A DNA stretch of 64,000 nt from assembly GCF_004664715.2 (NCBI RefSeq), contig NC_051083.1, forward strand, positions 117,972,913 to 118,036,912, read 5' to 3'. The notes beneath the pieces were generated by a model. It did no database searches and was not told the DNA's origin. It was given only the letters and a program-made list of their open reading frames with translations. The DNA comes from Peromyscus leucopus. Taxonomy: Eukaryota; Chordata; Mammalia; Rodentia; Cricetidae. Below, piece after piece: positions 1 through 10,770 of this stretch. Position numbers and translations under genes: made by a program. Each line of letters begins with the position of its first letter. Within the stretch, counting starts at the first letter, position 1.

Positions 1-499
1 CTTTATTATTTTTTTTCTTAGCTTTGTTTTGTTTTGGTCCCGGGCCTGCTGGTCAGGGCTAATTTGTACAGCTGCTTTTTCGTTTGGTTTCTTCCAAGAA
101 AGCGAGAGGAAATAAGGTTGCCAGCAAATCTGCAGTTACCAAGGTTTTCCTAAGATGAATATTATTTTTCTCTCCTAATTCCACCAAATACAGTATAAAG
201 AAAAGCATGTGACTATTCCACAAATTTAGTTGTACCAGGGGTCAAATTCTGTACTCTGTCCACATCCTGGTCTTGGGAGACTTATAATGCTGATTTCCTG
301 ACCCACTATTTGGGGAAATTGTACTGTAGTTGCAGAATGGTAAATTCCCCTGCTTTTGTGCTTGGGTTCTCAGACTTGGCTCCTTCCGAGTTGCAGCAGA
401 AATGTTAAAGGGACTGTGTTGCAGAGGCTAGGAGAATGGGAGAGGTTAGGCAGGAGAACCCTCAAGGAGTAGGTCTTCGGAGCGCCAGATTCTGGGGGG

Positions 500-539
500 T
501 TTGTTTGTTTGTTTGTTTTTGTTTTTTGTTTTTGTTTTG
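500..539. repeat. (GTTT)n simple repeat
   Basis: Four GTTT units are followed by interrupted T-rich GTTTT units. On the other strand this is an A-rich SINE-tail-like tract, but no SINE body is attached. It produces a short lysine/threonine-rich open frame on the minus strand that has no coding value. Confidence 0.85.
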
Positions 540-655
540 CCACTGACAAATTCTGTGACACAGGCAAGTTACTTCTTCTTACTGAACATCTTCCAGGGGA
601 TCTGAGTGGGATAGCCTAAAACATTAGGGTGTGGTGTTTCTACAAAGGCTAGTCA

Positions 656-776
656 AGCTGGGCAGAGCAGCACATGCTTGTAATCCCAGCTCTAGGGAGG
701 CAGAGGCAGGAGGATTACATGTTTGAAGCCAGTTTAGGCTTTTAGTAAGACTCTGTCTCAAAGAAAATTAAAAAGC
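656..776 (+). mobile_element. B1 SINE (7SL-derived), diverged
   Basis: The order of landmarks is that of a B1: a start like gctgggcagagcagcacatg, then taatcccagc, ggcaggaggatt, a degenerate gaagccagtttaggc, and a gactctgtctcaaa end with a short A-rich tail. Many mismatches suggest an old copy. Pol III A and B boxes are degraded, so it is probably inactive. Confidence 0.85.
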
Positions 777-965
777 CATTAAGGAAAGTCCCAAAGGTTT
801 GTGGGTATTGAGAAAGCTTCCTTTCACTGGCCTTTACTTATGAGGCATTTGTCCAAGTTTGTGCTTATCATTTCTCCAGCCTGAAAACTGTCTAGAAGGG
901 ACTGTCCATGTTCTTACTGAGCAATGAGAGCCTACATTAGGTGGCTGGTATTGGAGGTCAATTTT

Positions 966-1515
966 TCACAGCTTTATTGAGATATATGTTATACACTATG
1001 CAATGTTTCCATTTAAAGTATGCAATTCAGTGGGTTTTGTATATTCTGAATTGTGCAACCATCACCACAATCATTTCCAGAATATCCTCAGCCTCCTAGA
1101 GGAACTTGCCCTATTTAGCTATTATTGTCCCAGCCCTGAATTCCCCAGGCTGCCTAGTCCTAGGCAACCACTAATCTACTTTCTCTTTCTAAGGATTGGC
1201 CTTTTCTTCCATTTCATAAAACAGAAGCAATATGGTGTATCTGGTGATGAGAATTTTCACCTAGAATAATGACTTTAAGATTTATTATAGTTATGGAATA
1301 TACGTGCATTTCATTTTGGGGGTGTGAATAACATCCCATTATATGAGTGTGGCATCTTTGCTTATCCACTCATCAGATGAGGGCCATTTGAGTTCTTCCC
1401 ATCTTGACCACAGGCATTCATGGACATTTGTTTTCAGTTCTCTTGGGATACAGCTAGGAGTGGATCTGGTAAGTTCTATGGTCACTATATATTTAATCAT
1501 TTCAGAGCTTCAGAT
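966..1515 (-). mobile_element. L1M-type LINE, 3' end, antisense
   Basis: Read on the minus strand this is the 3' end of an old mammalian L1. The plus strand starts with tttattgagatatatgttat, the complement of an L1M 3' terminus, and continues through gtgcaaccatcaccacaatc, ggcaaccactaatctacttt, catcccattatatgag and gggatacagctaggagtgga in consensus order. The two forward open frames inside it (88 and 87 codons) run antisense to the element and are artefacts. Confidence 0.88.
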
Positions 1516-4379
1516 TGATTTGTTAGTGATAGAAGAGGGCTCCAATGTATGGAGGTCATTTTTTAATTCCTCCACACTGATAGAAAACACTTTCTGGGGT
1601 TGGTGATTTTTAAAAGCCACCTCCATGGGGTAGCTTGCCTATATAATGGTAAATTTCTGAAGAACAAGTTTTTCTAACCTCCATTTTTCTTTACGGCTTC
1701 TAGATCCTGGGGAAAGATGATGTGAGGGGAGCCACCATTTGCCTTAACAACTGCAGAAACTCAACGGCCACGCTTCTAGGTTGTCTGATAAAATGACTGC
1801 TAAGATACCAAGGAGTTTGACTTACACTAAGATGAAAGTGGGCTCATATCTACCTTAACCTTTTCAAGACCATCTTCTGTCAGCACTAGGTCATTTCTGG
1901 GGAGCAGGGAGTTGAGGGTCTCTTGGCATACCCATACCTACCCAGCCTTAGTGTTGATCATTCCTGGTTGGGATAGGAAGACAAAAAAGAGAAAAGGAAC
2001 CCAGAGCCTTATGTAGAGGAAACACAGGGACCGATTTGGCTCAGGAGGTACCTATTCATGTTGACTTAACAGTGTCATTAGTAATAACAATGGTTTCCCC
2101 CCATAAAAGTGTGCCAGCTTGAACAGCCAATGTATGGTCATCACATTCAGCTCTGTGAAGGCTACCAAAGTTTTCACCTGGATGAGCTTATCACTCACTG
2201 AAATAAAGAACAGATCTCTCCAGAGTTGCTGAGGGGCAGTTCCAGAAGGGCAGTCAAAGCCAAGGACGGTGCACAACGGAAGCCAAATGCTGAGGAGATG
2301 CCAAGTGTAGAAAAGTACATTTTGGAGAGGTGTGGTGGAGCATGGAGATAAAATGGTCTGCCTGTATGGCTTCCTTGAATGAAATATAGAATTTAGGCAC
2401 TCCAAGTTCTCTGACAAACCAAAGCCTCACGTATCATTCATCCTTGTTCTAATTAAAAGGCATGGTGCTCCCTTGTGCTTGGGCAGACAATTCACATGAC
2501 CTCCCAGCTCATTTGGCAGCACTTGGGAGAAATCTGGCCTTGCAATCAGACTAAATGATGTGTTACCCTACACTTAATCTCCACCATCCATCAAAATCCA
2601 AGGGCCTTGGCCTCAGCCCCTCGACAAGAGGCCCACAGTACCTGGGTAGGATTTCATTGAGGGAATGAATGCAAAGCCCCTAATTCTCCATCCATCTCAG
2701 CCCTCTGTAAACAGTTAAAGACTGCAGCCAACAGCAAAAGACCTGCCAACCCAAATGAAAGCAGTGAGTCAGCAAAAGAAAGACAGATGGCAATGGATTA
2801 ACTGTAGCACAGACAGCAAGAAGTACACCCTCCTTAGCTCCGACTAGATTGCCTCCCCTCAATTTCAGGTGACCTGGTGCTCCCACAGAGCCCCTGTGAA
2901 CTGGCCTACGGGTGGGAGAAAGCGTTTGCTGTCCACACGCTGTGTGTAGCCAGAGCAGCAGAGGGGAACATTGCTCCAAACCAAGTCTCCAGGTTGTTCA
3001 GACAGGGGGGTGCAATGCAAAGAAAGCATTTATCAGGCTTCCCCCAGCCGTCTCACCTCCGTGCCACAGGGCCATTTCCTCTGTATTCTGCTCTCTTTAG
3101 CCATACTTAACTGATCCCGTAGTTTTGTTTATATATGGTTCTGTTTATATATGTTTTAATGGTATATATACACCATTATCACTATAATTTGGCCCATTCT
3201 TGCCCATCACTTACCACACCTCAAAGTTTAGAGATGTGAAGAAGTTGCAACTATATCTATAAAGGAAGAATTTGAGGGGTTGTGTGGGAATTTCCATCTC
3301 TAGAGTGATGAATCCCCTGCACTGTGTTTTCTAGAACATCGGAAGTGTTTGGCAAATGTTTGTGCAATGGAAGAACGGATGGGTGAATGAAATCTCACAC
3401 ATAAAATATGGCCTGGACATTGGAGGTAGACTAGCATAAGCCCATTATGCTTCTTCAGCATCTCTGGGGACCACATGGCCCTTCATGGCTCACACCTCTT
3501 CCCTTAGTTCTGTCTTAAGTAGGTGGCACAAAGTACTTTGAAGCCTGCTCCCTCTGATTTCCCTTCAGAGTGATTTTGCTCTTCGAAGGTTTTTGTTTAT
3601 TTGTTTTGTTTTGTTTTTAGTTTTATAAGTCCTTCCTTGAAGAAGAAACCCAGATGGTGTGACAAAGTGAGACTATCTTTCTTAGGAAGTAAATTCACAG
3701 TGAACAAGAAAGCTCTCAGTCAAAAGTTTGATTTTTGTCTTGAGAAACAGTCTAGCTTGGGGTGGAGGTGAAGGCTGAGGAGTGGGTAGGAGCCAGCCCT
3801 AATGTCGATGGTATTCTCTGATTTTTCTATGCCTCTCTTTCTGTTCAGCCTGCATTCTGCTTTCTTTGGATCTGACTGCTAACCACAGAAGTTTCCAGAA
3901 GAAAACCTAGGGCAGCCGTGCACGGGTGTTGCCAATTTCACAAACTACTATTTCAGTTCACATTTTCAAAACACCTCTGGGTACAAGTTAGAAAAGTCTA
4001 CAGGGTCGCTAGTGAATTAGAGAAGGGAGCTGAGGAAAGACAAATAGAGAGGGAAGGGTATTTCAGATGAGTCTGGAAAGGAGAGAAGCAGAAGGCATGA
4101 AACCCTTCCACCTCCCTTCAGAGAAGGCCCCACCGCAGGAATAACGCTCGGGGAAGAGCAAAGCCACGAGGCAGGCTGCAGGCTGTCACTGCAGTTGCTG
4201 CTGGCCCCGTCCTGTTAGGGCTCACTTTTGGCCATGCATCCTTTGGAGCTGAACTCACCAGATCTCTGTGAGAGTGCAGGGGTGAAGAAGGAATAGGGCA
4301 GAGTATCTCACCAAGGGATGGCCATTGGCATGATACCTTGAAAGGAATTTATTTTCCAAAAATCAACAAAAGAAAGTCA
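1516..4379. other. Mostly unassigned, no gene seen
   Basis: No repeat family or exon is recognised over most of this interval. It includes an AT-rich patch near 3120-3180, a short TTTTG-rich run near 3590-3620, a weak L2-like 3' end near 3350-3400 and a possible L2 piece near 4010-4115. A 121-codon minus-strand frame at 2052-2417 shows no domain or composition bias that I recognise. Confidence 0.5.
4010..4115 (-). mobile_element. Possible L2 fragment, antisense
   Basis: Segments such as gaagggtatttcag and agaaggcatgaaac sit in the order and spacing of the antisense L2 3' coding region (attccaggcagagg...aaggc...gcatgaaa). Divergence is high, so the call is weak. Confidence 0.35.
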
Positions 4380-4550
4380 CCCAGTGAGGCAGCTCATGCC
4401 TACCATCCCAGTACTTATGAGGCTGTAGCAGTCTCCTACTACTACCATGAACTCAGTAAAGGGCTGGGCTGAAGACCAGCCTGGGCTATAGAGTGAGACT
4501 ATGTTAAAAACAAAACAAAACAACCCCCCCCCCAAACCAAACCTCAGACA
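4380..4550 (+). mobile_element. B1-related SINE with internal insertion
   Basis: The left part (caggctcatgcc-like, catcccagtacttatgaggc) and right part (gaccagcctgggctatagag, gtgagactatgtt) are B1 landmarks. About 30 extra bases (tcctactactaccatgaac) separate them, lengthening the element. The tail is (AAAAC)n followed by a C9 run and A-rich sequence. Confidence 0.75.
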
Positions 4551-4644
4551 GAAAAGCAGACTGTAATAGGAAATCCTTCATTGCATTTGCCTGCTAGCTC
4601 ATGGCTGGGCCACTTTCTTCAATCAAATTTCCACTAGAATTCCT

Positions 4645-4965
4645 ACTTTGTATGTCAAATTCTGTGTTAGGTACTTAGAGATACAATTATGTCCTGGACA
4701 TGGTCCCTGCTCTCAAGGAATTCATAGTCTGGTAGGGAAGGGAGAGACAAACAGATCACTAATTATAACACAGGACGATAAGAGCTAGAAGTTGCTGGGG
4801 GAGGCCAGAGGATGAGCACTTAAATCATTCTGGAGAGTCAGTGAAGGCTTCCTGAAAGACATGATGCATACACTGAAGAATGAGTAGGAGGAGGCCGGGT
4901 GAGCAAGGGACCGGGGAGAGTCTACTCCACACAGATGGGCTTTGTAGGAGTAAGCTTTGCTGAGG
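4645..4965 (-). mobile_element. L2 LINE 3' region, antisense
   Basis: The plus strand shows the complement of the L2 end: a gtcaaattctgtgttaggta segment (the 'common ...ggcactgtgctagg' motif), catggtccctgctctcaagg, attcatagtctggtaggg, and gtgaaggcttcctgaaagac, which matches antisense L2 codons near the end of its ORF2. The minus-strand frame there reads SFRKPSLT where L2 encodes a similar LREAFPD motif. This element predates rodents. Confidence 0.82.
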
Positions 4966-5749
4966 CACATGAACACAAAGATTTATAAAATACACAGTCC
5001 TAAATGGAAAGCTGATCAATGCAAGCAAAAGCTGGTCTTTGGGAAGACCATGAACATAAGTGAAAGTTAGTAAGTTTGTTTAAAGAACAACTCACTAAGG
5101 AGTGAAAAAAAACACAAAATAGTGGAAAGGAGAGGAAGACAGAATGCAGAAAAAGTGAGGAAGAATGTTAAATAGTCTTAGTAGGTGTGTAAGGGCATAA
5201 ATTATAAGTGACAGATATTTTATGTTAATATGTATGCCAGTACATTTAGAATCTAGGTGGACAGCATGAGAATGGACAGAATTGGAGAGGAAATTGAAAT
5301 AGAATGGAAGATACACATCTTCTTTCCCTTCATGTGCATACACACAGACTTAATGGTAAACTGTATAATGCATTTAAGGAGCATACGATCCCTCACCCAA
5401 CTCTGCCTTAGAGCATTGAAAATGCTGAGAATTTTCTCCTTGCCTTCCCAAGGTTATTATTACCCCTATCTGAAATAGTAGGATGGACAGAAAGGCAACA
5501 CTACAAAACTTCTAAGTACACTAGCAGTGCACCAGCCTTCTACTTTTGAAAGAAGAAAACAACAAGTAGGTTTTAGCCAAGTATGGTAAATCCCAGAAAT
5601 TTAAGGCTGATTCTCCATTAGGAAATGTGTCAATACAATTCATTGTATTTGCATATTAAAAAGCAAAATTATATGGTCATTTTTGTAAATGGAATTCAAT
5701 AGATTTGAGAAAACTGATGAACTCTCTGTTTCCAGAAGCCTATATGAAG

Positions 5750-5960
5750 GGCTGGGCGTGATGATACCTGTAATTATGACAATTGAGAAGGTGAGAAAGG
5801 AGTAGCCTGAGTTCATGTCTAGCCTGGTATATATACTAAGTTTGAGGTTAGCCTGGGGTTGTAGCAAGGCCCGTCTCAAAAATCAAAAACAACCAATGAA
5901 CTAAAACAAAAACCAACCAACCAAACAAACAAACAAAAAAACAAAAACAAAAAAACCTAA
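5750..5960 (+). mobile_element. B1-family SINE, elongated, long A-rich tail
   Basis: It begins gggctgggcgtgatgatacc, continues with a B1-like middle and a second gaggttagcctggggttg block, then caaggcccgtctcaaaa. A tail of CCAACCAACC, CAAAC and AAAAAC units runs about 80 bp. The doubled agcctgg motif suggests a B1 with an internal duplication (PB1D- or B4-like). Confidence 0.72.
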
Positions 5961-6044
5961 AAGTATCTTCTAAGAAATTAGGAATTAAGGACACAATGCT
6001 TTACTTTGAGTATCTTAGAAATCTATAGAAAACTCCATCCTTAA

Positions 6045-6230
6045 CAACCGTGGTAGACTGGTAGTCTAAAGCTAGAGAGTGGAAGTTTGAATCTTTGTTC
6101 GGGTACCTTTTGGCTGTGTGACCTTGAACAAATCACTTAGCTTCTCTGAACCTCAGTGTCTTCATCTTAGTATTGTAGAAGGATTAAAAACTTCATATTT
6201 GGGAAGTATCTAAAAGCATGCATTTTTACT
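6045..6230 (+). mobile_element. MIR SINE
   Basis: The MIR core is clear: a tRNA-like left part ending gtttgaatctttgttcgggt, then ggctgtgtgaccttgaacaa, atcacttagcttctctgaac, ctcagtgtcttcatctt and agaaggattaaaa. This family spread before the placental radiation and is far older than the B1 and B2 copies nearby. Confidence 0.87.
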
Positions 6231-6374
6231 GCAAAACATTGTTTGTTAACAAGTTTTGGAACAGATATTTCCTTCATTAAAGTTAAGAGCAAGACAGATG
6301 CACTTATGACGAAGCCATGATGAAACCCATGCCTATATACTTGAACTTAAAACTTAAGAATAACAAAAGGACAA

Positions 6375-6487
6375 ATATGCTCCAAGTTCCAGCTACCTGG
6401 GAGACTGAGGTTGGATGGCCACTTGAGCCCAGGAGTTTGAAGCCAGCCTGGGAAAGGTAGTGAGACCTTGTCTTAAAAAAATAGTAT
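6375..6487 (+). mobile_element. Proto-B1 / FLAM-like 7SL monomer
   Basis: The block ccagctacctgggagactga, cacttgagcccaggagtttg, aagccagcctgggaaaggta, gtgagaccttgtcttaaaaa keeps the 'cttgagcccaggagtt' stretch of 7SL RNA, Alu monomers and proto-B1, rather than the rodent B1 form. About 70 upstream bases may belong to the same element. It is probably one of the oldest 7SL-derived copies here. Confidence 0.72.
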
Positions 6488-6551
6488 AACCCCTTATCTT
6501 CTCCAGTGTCCCCAAATCCACTTTACACTTCAATGGCTTCTTAGGTATAAT

Positions 6552-6765
6552 TTTGGAAACAGGGTTTCTTGTAGCTTAGTCTGGCCACCAATTCCCTATG
6601 TAGTTGAGAATGACCTTTAAACTTTTGATCCTGCTGCCTCCATCTCCCCGGCGCGAAGATCAGAGGCTTGAGTCATCAAGCTTGGCTGATGATGTGCTAC
6701 AGGTCAAATCTAGGGCCTCATGCATGCTAGGCAAGCACTCTACTGACTATATGGCCCAACTTAAG
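6552..6765 (-). mobile_element. B4 SINE (B1-like plus ID-like), antisense
   Basis: On the plus strand an antisense B1 part (gaaacagggtttcttgtagc ... ctgctgcctccatctcc) is followed by an antisense ID-type part (agggcctcatgcatgctagg, caagcactctactgac). This fused order is typical of rodent B4. The 61-codon frame inside is not a gene. Confidence 0.78.
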
Positions 6766-8967
6766 CATGCTAACAGAACTTTTGTCTGAGCCCTTCACTA
6801 TATGTATGGCACTATGCTTCTTTAATCTGTTCAAAAATCATGCATAAGTATTCATTAATTTCCAATGCCATTTTATGGATTAACTGCTGTGACTTACTCC
6901 AGGTTCATGTTGATGGTGATGGCAGGTCCAATCCCAGAGTTCATGCTTCTAATAAGCACTCTGGGTGTTGTAGACTTCTTTCTATAGCTACCTAACTTCT
7001 CTCCATCACCTCTTCAGTCCTTGCTAGCTGCTGTATCTTGTGTAGTGTGTTTGAGCTTAGCTCCTAGCAAAACTGTAAACATCTAGAGGTCGAGGTGACA
7101 CCTCAGGTTTCTCTGTCCCGAGCCCTTCCCACCAGCACCAGGCCCATAAAAGGGAACTTTGTTAATCGCTGAAGTAGATGAAATGATGCTAAACATATGG
7201 CTATTTGTCTTGAGTATCTGTCTCTACAGAAGAAGTGAGAGAGCCCATCTCGGAATAAAGTGATAGAGAAGGATGTCTGATGTTCTCCTCTGGTCTTTGC
7301 ACTCACCCAAACACACACATGTGCATAAACCACACATTCACATGTTGTGTGTGTGGGAGGGAGGGGTGGATGAGTAGATTAATACAAGCCTCCCCATTCC
7401 AAAGCCTGAGTTTTCACTCTAAGAATAGAAAGGAGGAGTAGAATTAGCAAATTTCCCAAGATGCCTCCCCTCCCCAATCACTCCCTTATGATCAGGCTTT
7501 TCTCTGCCTAGCTTAGGTCAATGTTGCATGACGAATCTCCCCTTTACATAAGGATTGGATCAGGCCTGGTTTTGTTAGCACATACAAATGGAGCCAAATC
7601 TGTCAACTTACAATTGTACAAAATTGGACTCCTGGGAATCTTCCAGGAACGAGCCAAGGGAAAGCTAATAGTTAGCCTACCTACCTCCTAGGGTCATGGT
7701 GAGAATCGAGTGATATAATGGGTAGGAGCACGCTTTGGAAGTAGCAATGAGAAACAGATTGGTTTTTTTAGGCCCGAGAGGAACAACAGGAGCTCATTGG
7801 CAGTGTGAAGGCCTTGGCCAAGTGAAAGATGGGGCTTTTTTTTTTTTGTGACACTTGGAGTCACCATTTTGTAGTGGCTGTTAGCCTTGCTTCCCAGCAA
7901 TTCTTGGGACAATTCATTTTGTCATGAGACTTCAGACACTGTATCTCATTTTATTCTTGACTCCTCATTTTTTTCTAAAGCTATGTTTACCCAAACTAAT
8001 CCATGATACTCTGAGGGGCTTGAAAAAGATAAGCTAGCTTTCCCTTCTTTTAGTTCATTAAAAAAAAAACCCTATTTTGTTGTTGGCTCAGCTTTAGATT
8101 TCAACAATCCTCCATGTCAAAAAGTGAGTAATATGGGGAAAGCACTTCTAGGACTTGCTGTCTTCTATGGGGGACCTGCCACTGGATGATGCTAAACAGA
8201 TAGAAATGGCCTTCTCATGGAGCATCTAAAGACCCCAAATTTCAAGTGCTAGAAGATTTGAGAGAATTTAGGAGTCTAGGTTCAAAGAAAGTTAAGAGTC
8301 AGAAAAGAGGGCTTTTTTTTTTTTGGTGGGGTAGGGGATAAGGGTTTTGGTTCAAAGGATTCCAATTCCGAAGAGGAAGGTTTTGAGGGGAGCCAGGGGA
8401 GAGTGAGCTCAGGCTGGATGGAGAAGAAAGAGTACCGAGTGTGCAGGGATCTTGGCCAAAGAGCCTTGGACCAAGAATAGACTGGACTTGCAGAGGTAGC
8501 CAAAGGTATTCGAACCAGGGAATTGAGCAAGATTTATTGCCTAAATTGGCCTAGACTAGACAGAGCTTGGCTTTGGGTCTGTTTTATGTGTTGGGCATGC
8601 ACACATACCTCCTTACAGTTGAAGCCTTCAGATAGTGAGCCATAACCCTCAGCAAAATAGGGACAAGAAGACATGGCTGTTGGTGTCTGGAGTGTGCACA
8701 GAACCCAAGGAACAAAGTAGAACAGAACAGGCAGGTAGGCAGGTAGGCAGGAAAGATCAGCCTCCTCATCCATCCCTTGCATCTTCTGGGGCACTGGCTA
8801 GTTCATCTGCATTTAGACACATTGTACTCAGCCACCTTGGGGACTGGCCAGCACAATCATCATTGTATCCATTCTGTGGCCTTCTAGGCCACCAGCTCCC
8901 ATGTGCTGTGTTCTACTGCTTTACTTTTGGTTCCGGATTACTCTCCTGGTGAGTTGCTGCTTTGAAC
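6766..8967. other. Unassigned sequence, no gene seen
   Basis: No element is recognised with confidence. Homopolymer T runs occur near 7836-7847 and 8311-8322, an A run near 8059, and a short AGGC repeat near 8731-8752. Overlapping frames on both strands at 8534-8952 show no recognisable protein and conflict with each other. Confidence 0.5.
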
Positions 8968-9178
8968 TGAGGAGAGAGGGAGAGAAGGAGGGGGAGAGCG
9001 AGAGGGGGGAGAGGGAGAGGGAGAGGAGAGCAAGAGGGGGAGAGGGAGAGGGAGAGGAGAGAGGGAGAGGGAGAGGGAGAGGGAGAGGGAGAGGGAGAGG
9101 GAGAGGGAGAGGGAGAGGGAGAGGGAGAGGGAGAGGAGAGGAGAGGGAGAGGGAGAGGGAGAGGAGGGAGAGGAAGAG
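8968..9178. repeat. (GGGAGA)n purine-rich microsatellite
   Basis: About 210 bp of nearly pure purine strand. The core at about 9036-9165 is built from gggaga units with a few gag slips. Because it lacks stops in several frames, it creates a 149-codon plus-strand frame (Arg-Gly/Arg-Glu repeats) and a 140-codon minus-strand frame (Ser-Leu/Ser-Pro repeats); neither is a gene. Mirror symmetry makes triplex formation possible. Confidence 0.95.
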
Positions 9179-10418
9179 TCTGTGTGTATTGAGAGGAGTC
9201 CTGGGTGGCCTCGCCTCCGGCTTCCCTGACTGCAGGCTTCAGGAAGAGCCTGTGCTTCTGAACTTTGCTCTACCAGTCCACCCTGCAGGGAGGGATGAGA
9301 CCAGCTCCCTGCTGGTTCTGTCCCATACTCCCCGCTATGATAGGCAGTGAAGCAAATCATTTGGGCTCTTGCCTGGCCTTAATGGGATAGAAAGGGCTCC
9401 TCTCTTGCTCGAAAGGAACATCCAAGTATGTGCTTACTGTTTAGTTTTCCTGGAAAAATAATTTCTCTGGCAAGCGAAAGAGGGTGAATTTGCCTTCAGA
9501 AGAGGATTGTGTCATATCCACAACCCTTGTGGCCTCCCACCAGTTCTATTGCTGAAAAGCTTGCATTCAGGGGAAGAGTAACCAAACATCTGCTAGGAAC
9601 AGCTTTTCATTTTTACTCAAGAAAAACAAATGTGTTGTGTAGAGAAAAAAAGAGATGCATTATTGGGTGTCTCTTTGAATGTAATTTAGCAATCTGCCAA
9701 AATTCAGAGATTTTTTTTTTTCAAGTATAGTGTGAAGTAGAAGTCGGGCATGACTTTCAGTGTCACAGTTTTAAGGTATTGAGTGGAGTCCCACCCTTCC
9801 CTTCTCTAAACTCTAGGTTTTAGAAATTCGTTGGTTTAAGACTCCCGAGTAAATAAAGGGGGACAAAGGAATTAAGGAGAAATGAGAAGGTGACAAGATA
9901 CGGCTGATTTAAGACATAGCTTCTGAAACTATGTCATACAGTCATGAAATTGAATGTAGAAGACATGAAAAATCTGGCAATTTAGTTTCTACACGAACAA
10001 CAACCAAAAATTAATTTAAAAACCCAGACATAATGAATTGTAGGCATTTCTGAAAGTGCTCGCCTGTGTTGTTTTGCGCTGCATAACTACAGCCTTGGTT
10101 CTGAACACACAACATGTGTGCTTTACACAGTCATGCTGTGCAATGTCAACAAATGCTCCTTGAAACACCTTGGCTCATATTTGAGTCTCTTGTGTGTTAT
10201 CTATAGCAGTGTCTTAACTATTGAAGATGTTCTATATCCTGCAGTATTAAATAGCCAACATTTTAGTCTTCATGTTCAAATAAATAAGCATAGTCATCTC
10301 ACTAACATGCAAATTTGCTTTTAATTTTATTAAGTGGTAAAATTATATGTGCACCAAGTATTTATTTAAAAAGTAAGTGTCTTTGTGATTTATTATCAGG
10401 AAGTACTTAATTTGTATT
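9179..10418. other. Unassigned sequence, no gene seen
   Basis: I see no repeat family or exon. It contains a T10 run near 9710 and AT-rich sequence toward 10,300-10,400. Open frames of 68-73 codons are at the chance level. Confidence 0.5.
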
Positions 10419-10419
10419 C

Positions 10420-10770
10420 TGTGACAGTGTGAAATTTTCAACTTGACAGAAAGTACAATTACCTGGAAGATGGGCCTTTGGACATATGTATGGGGAACTT
10501 ACTTGATTTTGCTGATTGAGGTGGGAAGACCTGCCCACTGTGGGTGGCACTATTCCCTGGATAGGACATACTAGGTTGTATAAGAGTGGGGAAGGAAAAC
10601 TGAACACTAGTGTGGACATAATATGGACAGTTGCTTCAAGTTCCTGATGCCTTGACTTCTCTGCCATGGTGGATTGTAACCCGGAACTGAGAGCTAACAG
10701 GAACCCTTTCCCATTTAACTTGCTTCTGTTGGGGTATTTTGTCACAGCAACCAGAAAATAAACTAAGATG
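10420..10770 (+). mobile_element. Solo LTR, ERVL-like rodent family
   Basis: Landmarks match an abundant rodent LTR-type repeat: a left end with tttcaacttgacag, then tgcccactgtgggtggcact, and a right end aacttgcttctgttggggta, ttttgtcacagcaaccagaa, aactaaga. I associate this family with ERVL LTRs (MLT2/RMER15-like), but the exact name is uncertain. No internal retroviral coding sequence is attached. The 112-codon minus-strand frame inside is antisense noise. Confidence 0.65.

Noticed and set aside
2052..2417. 121-codon minus-strand frame
   Set aside because: No domain, no similarity recognised, and length within chance expectation.
8901..9360. Two opposing 140-149-codon frames
   Set aside because: Both are translations of the GGGAGA repeat and nearby noise.
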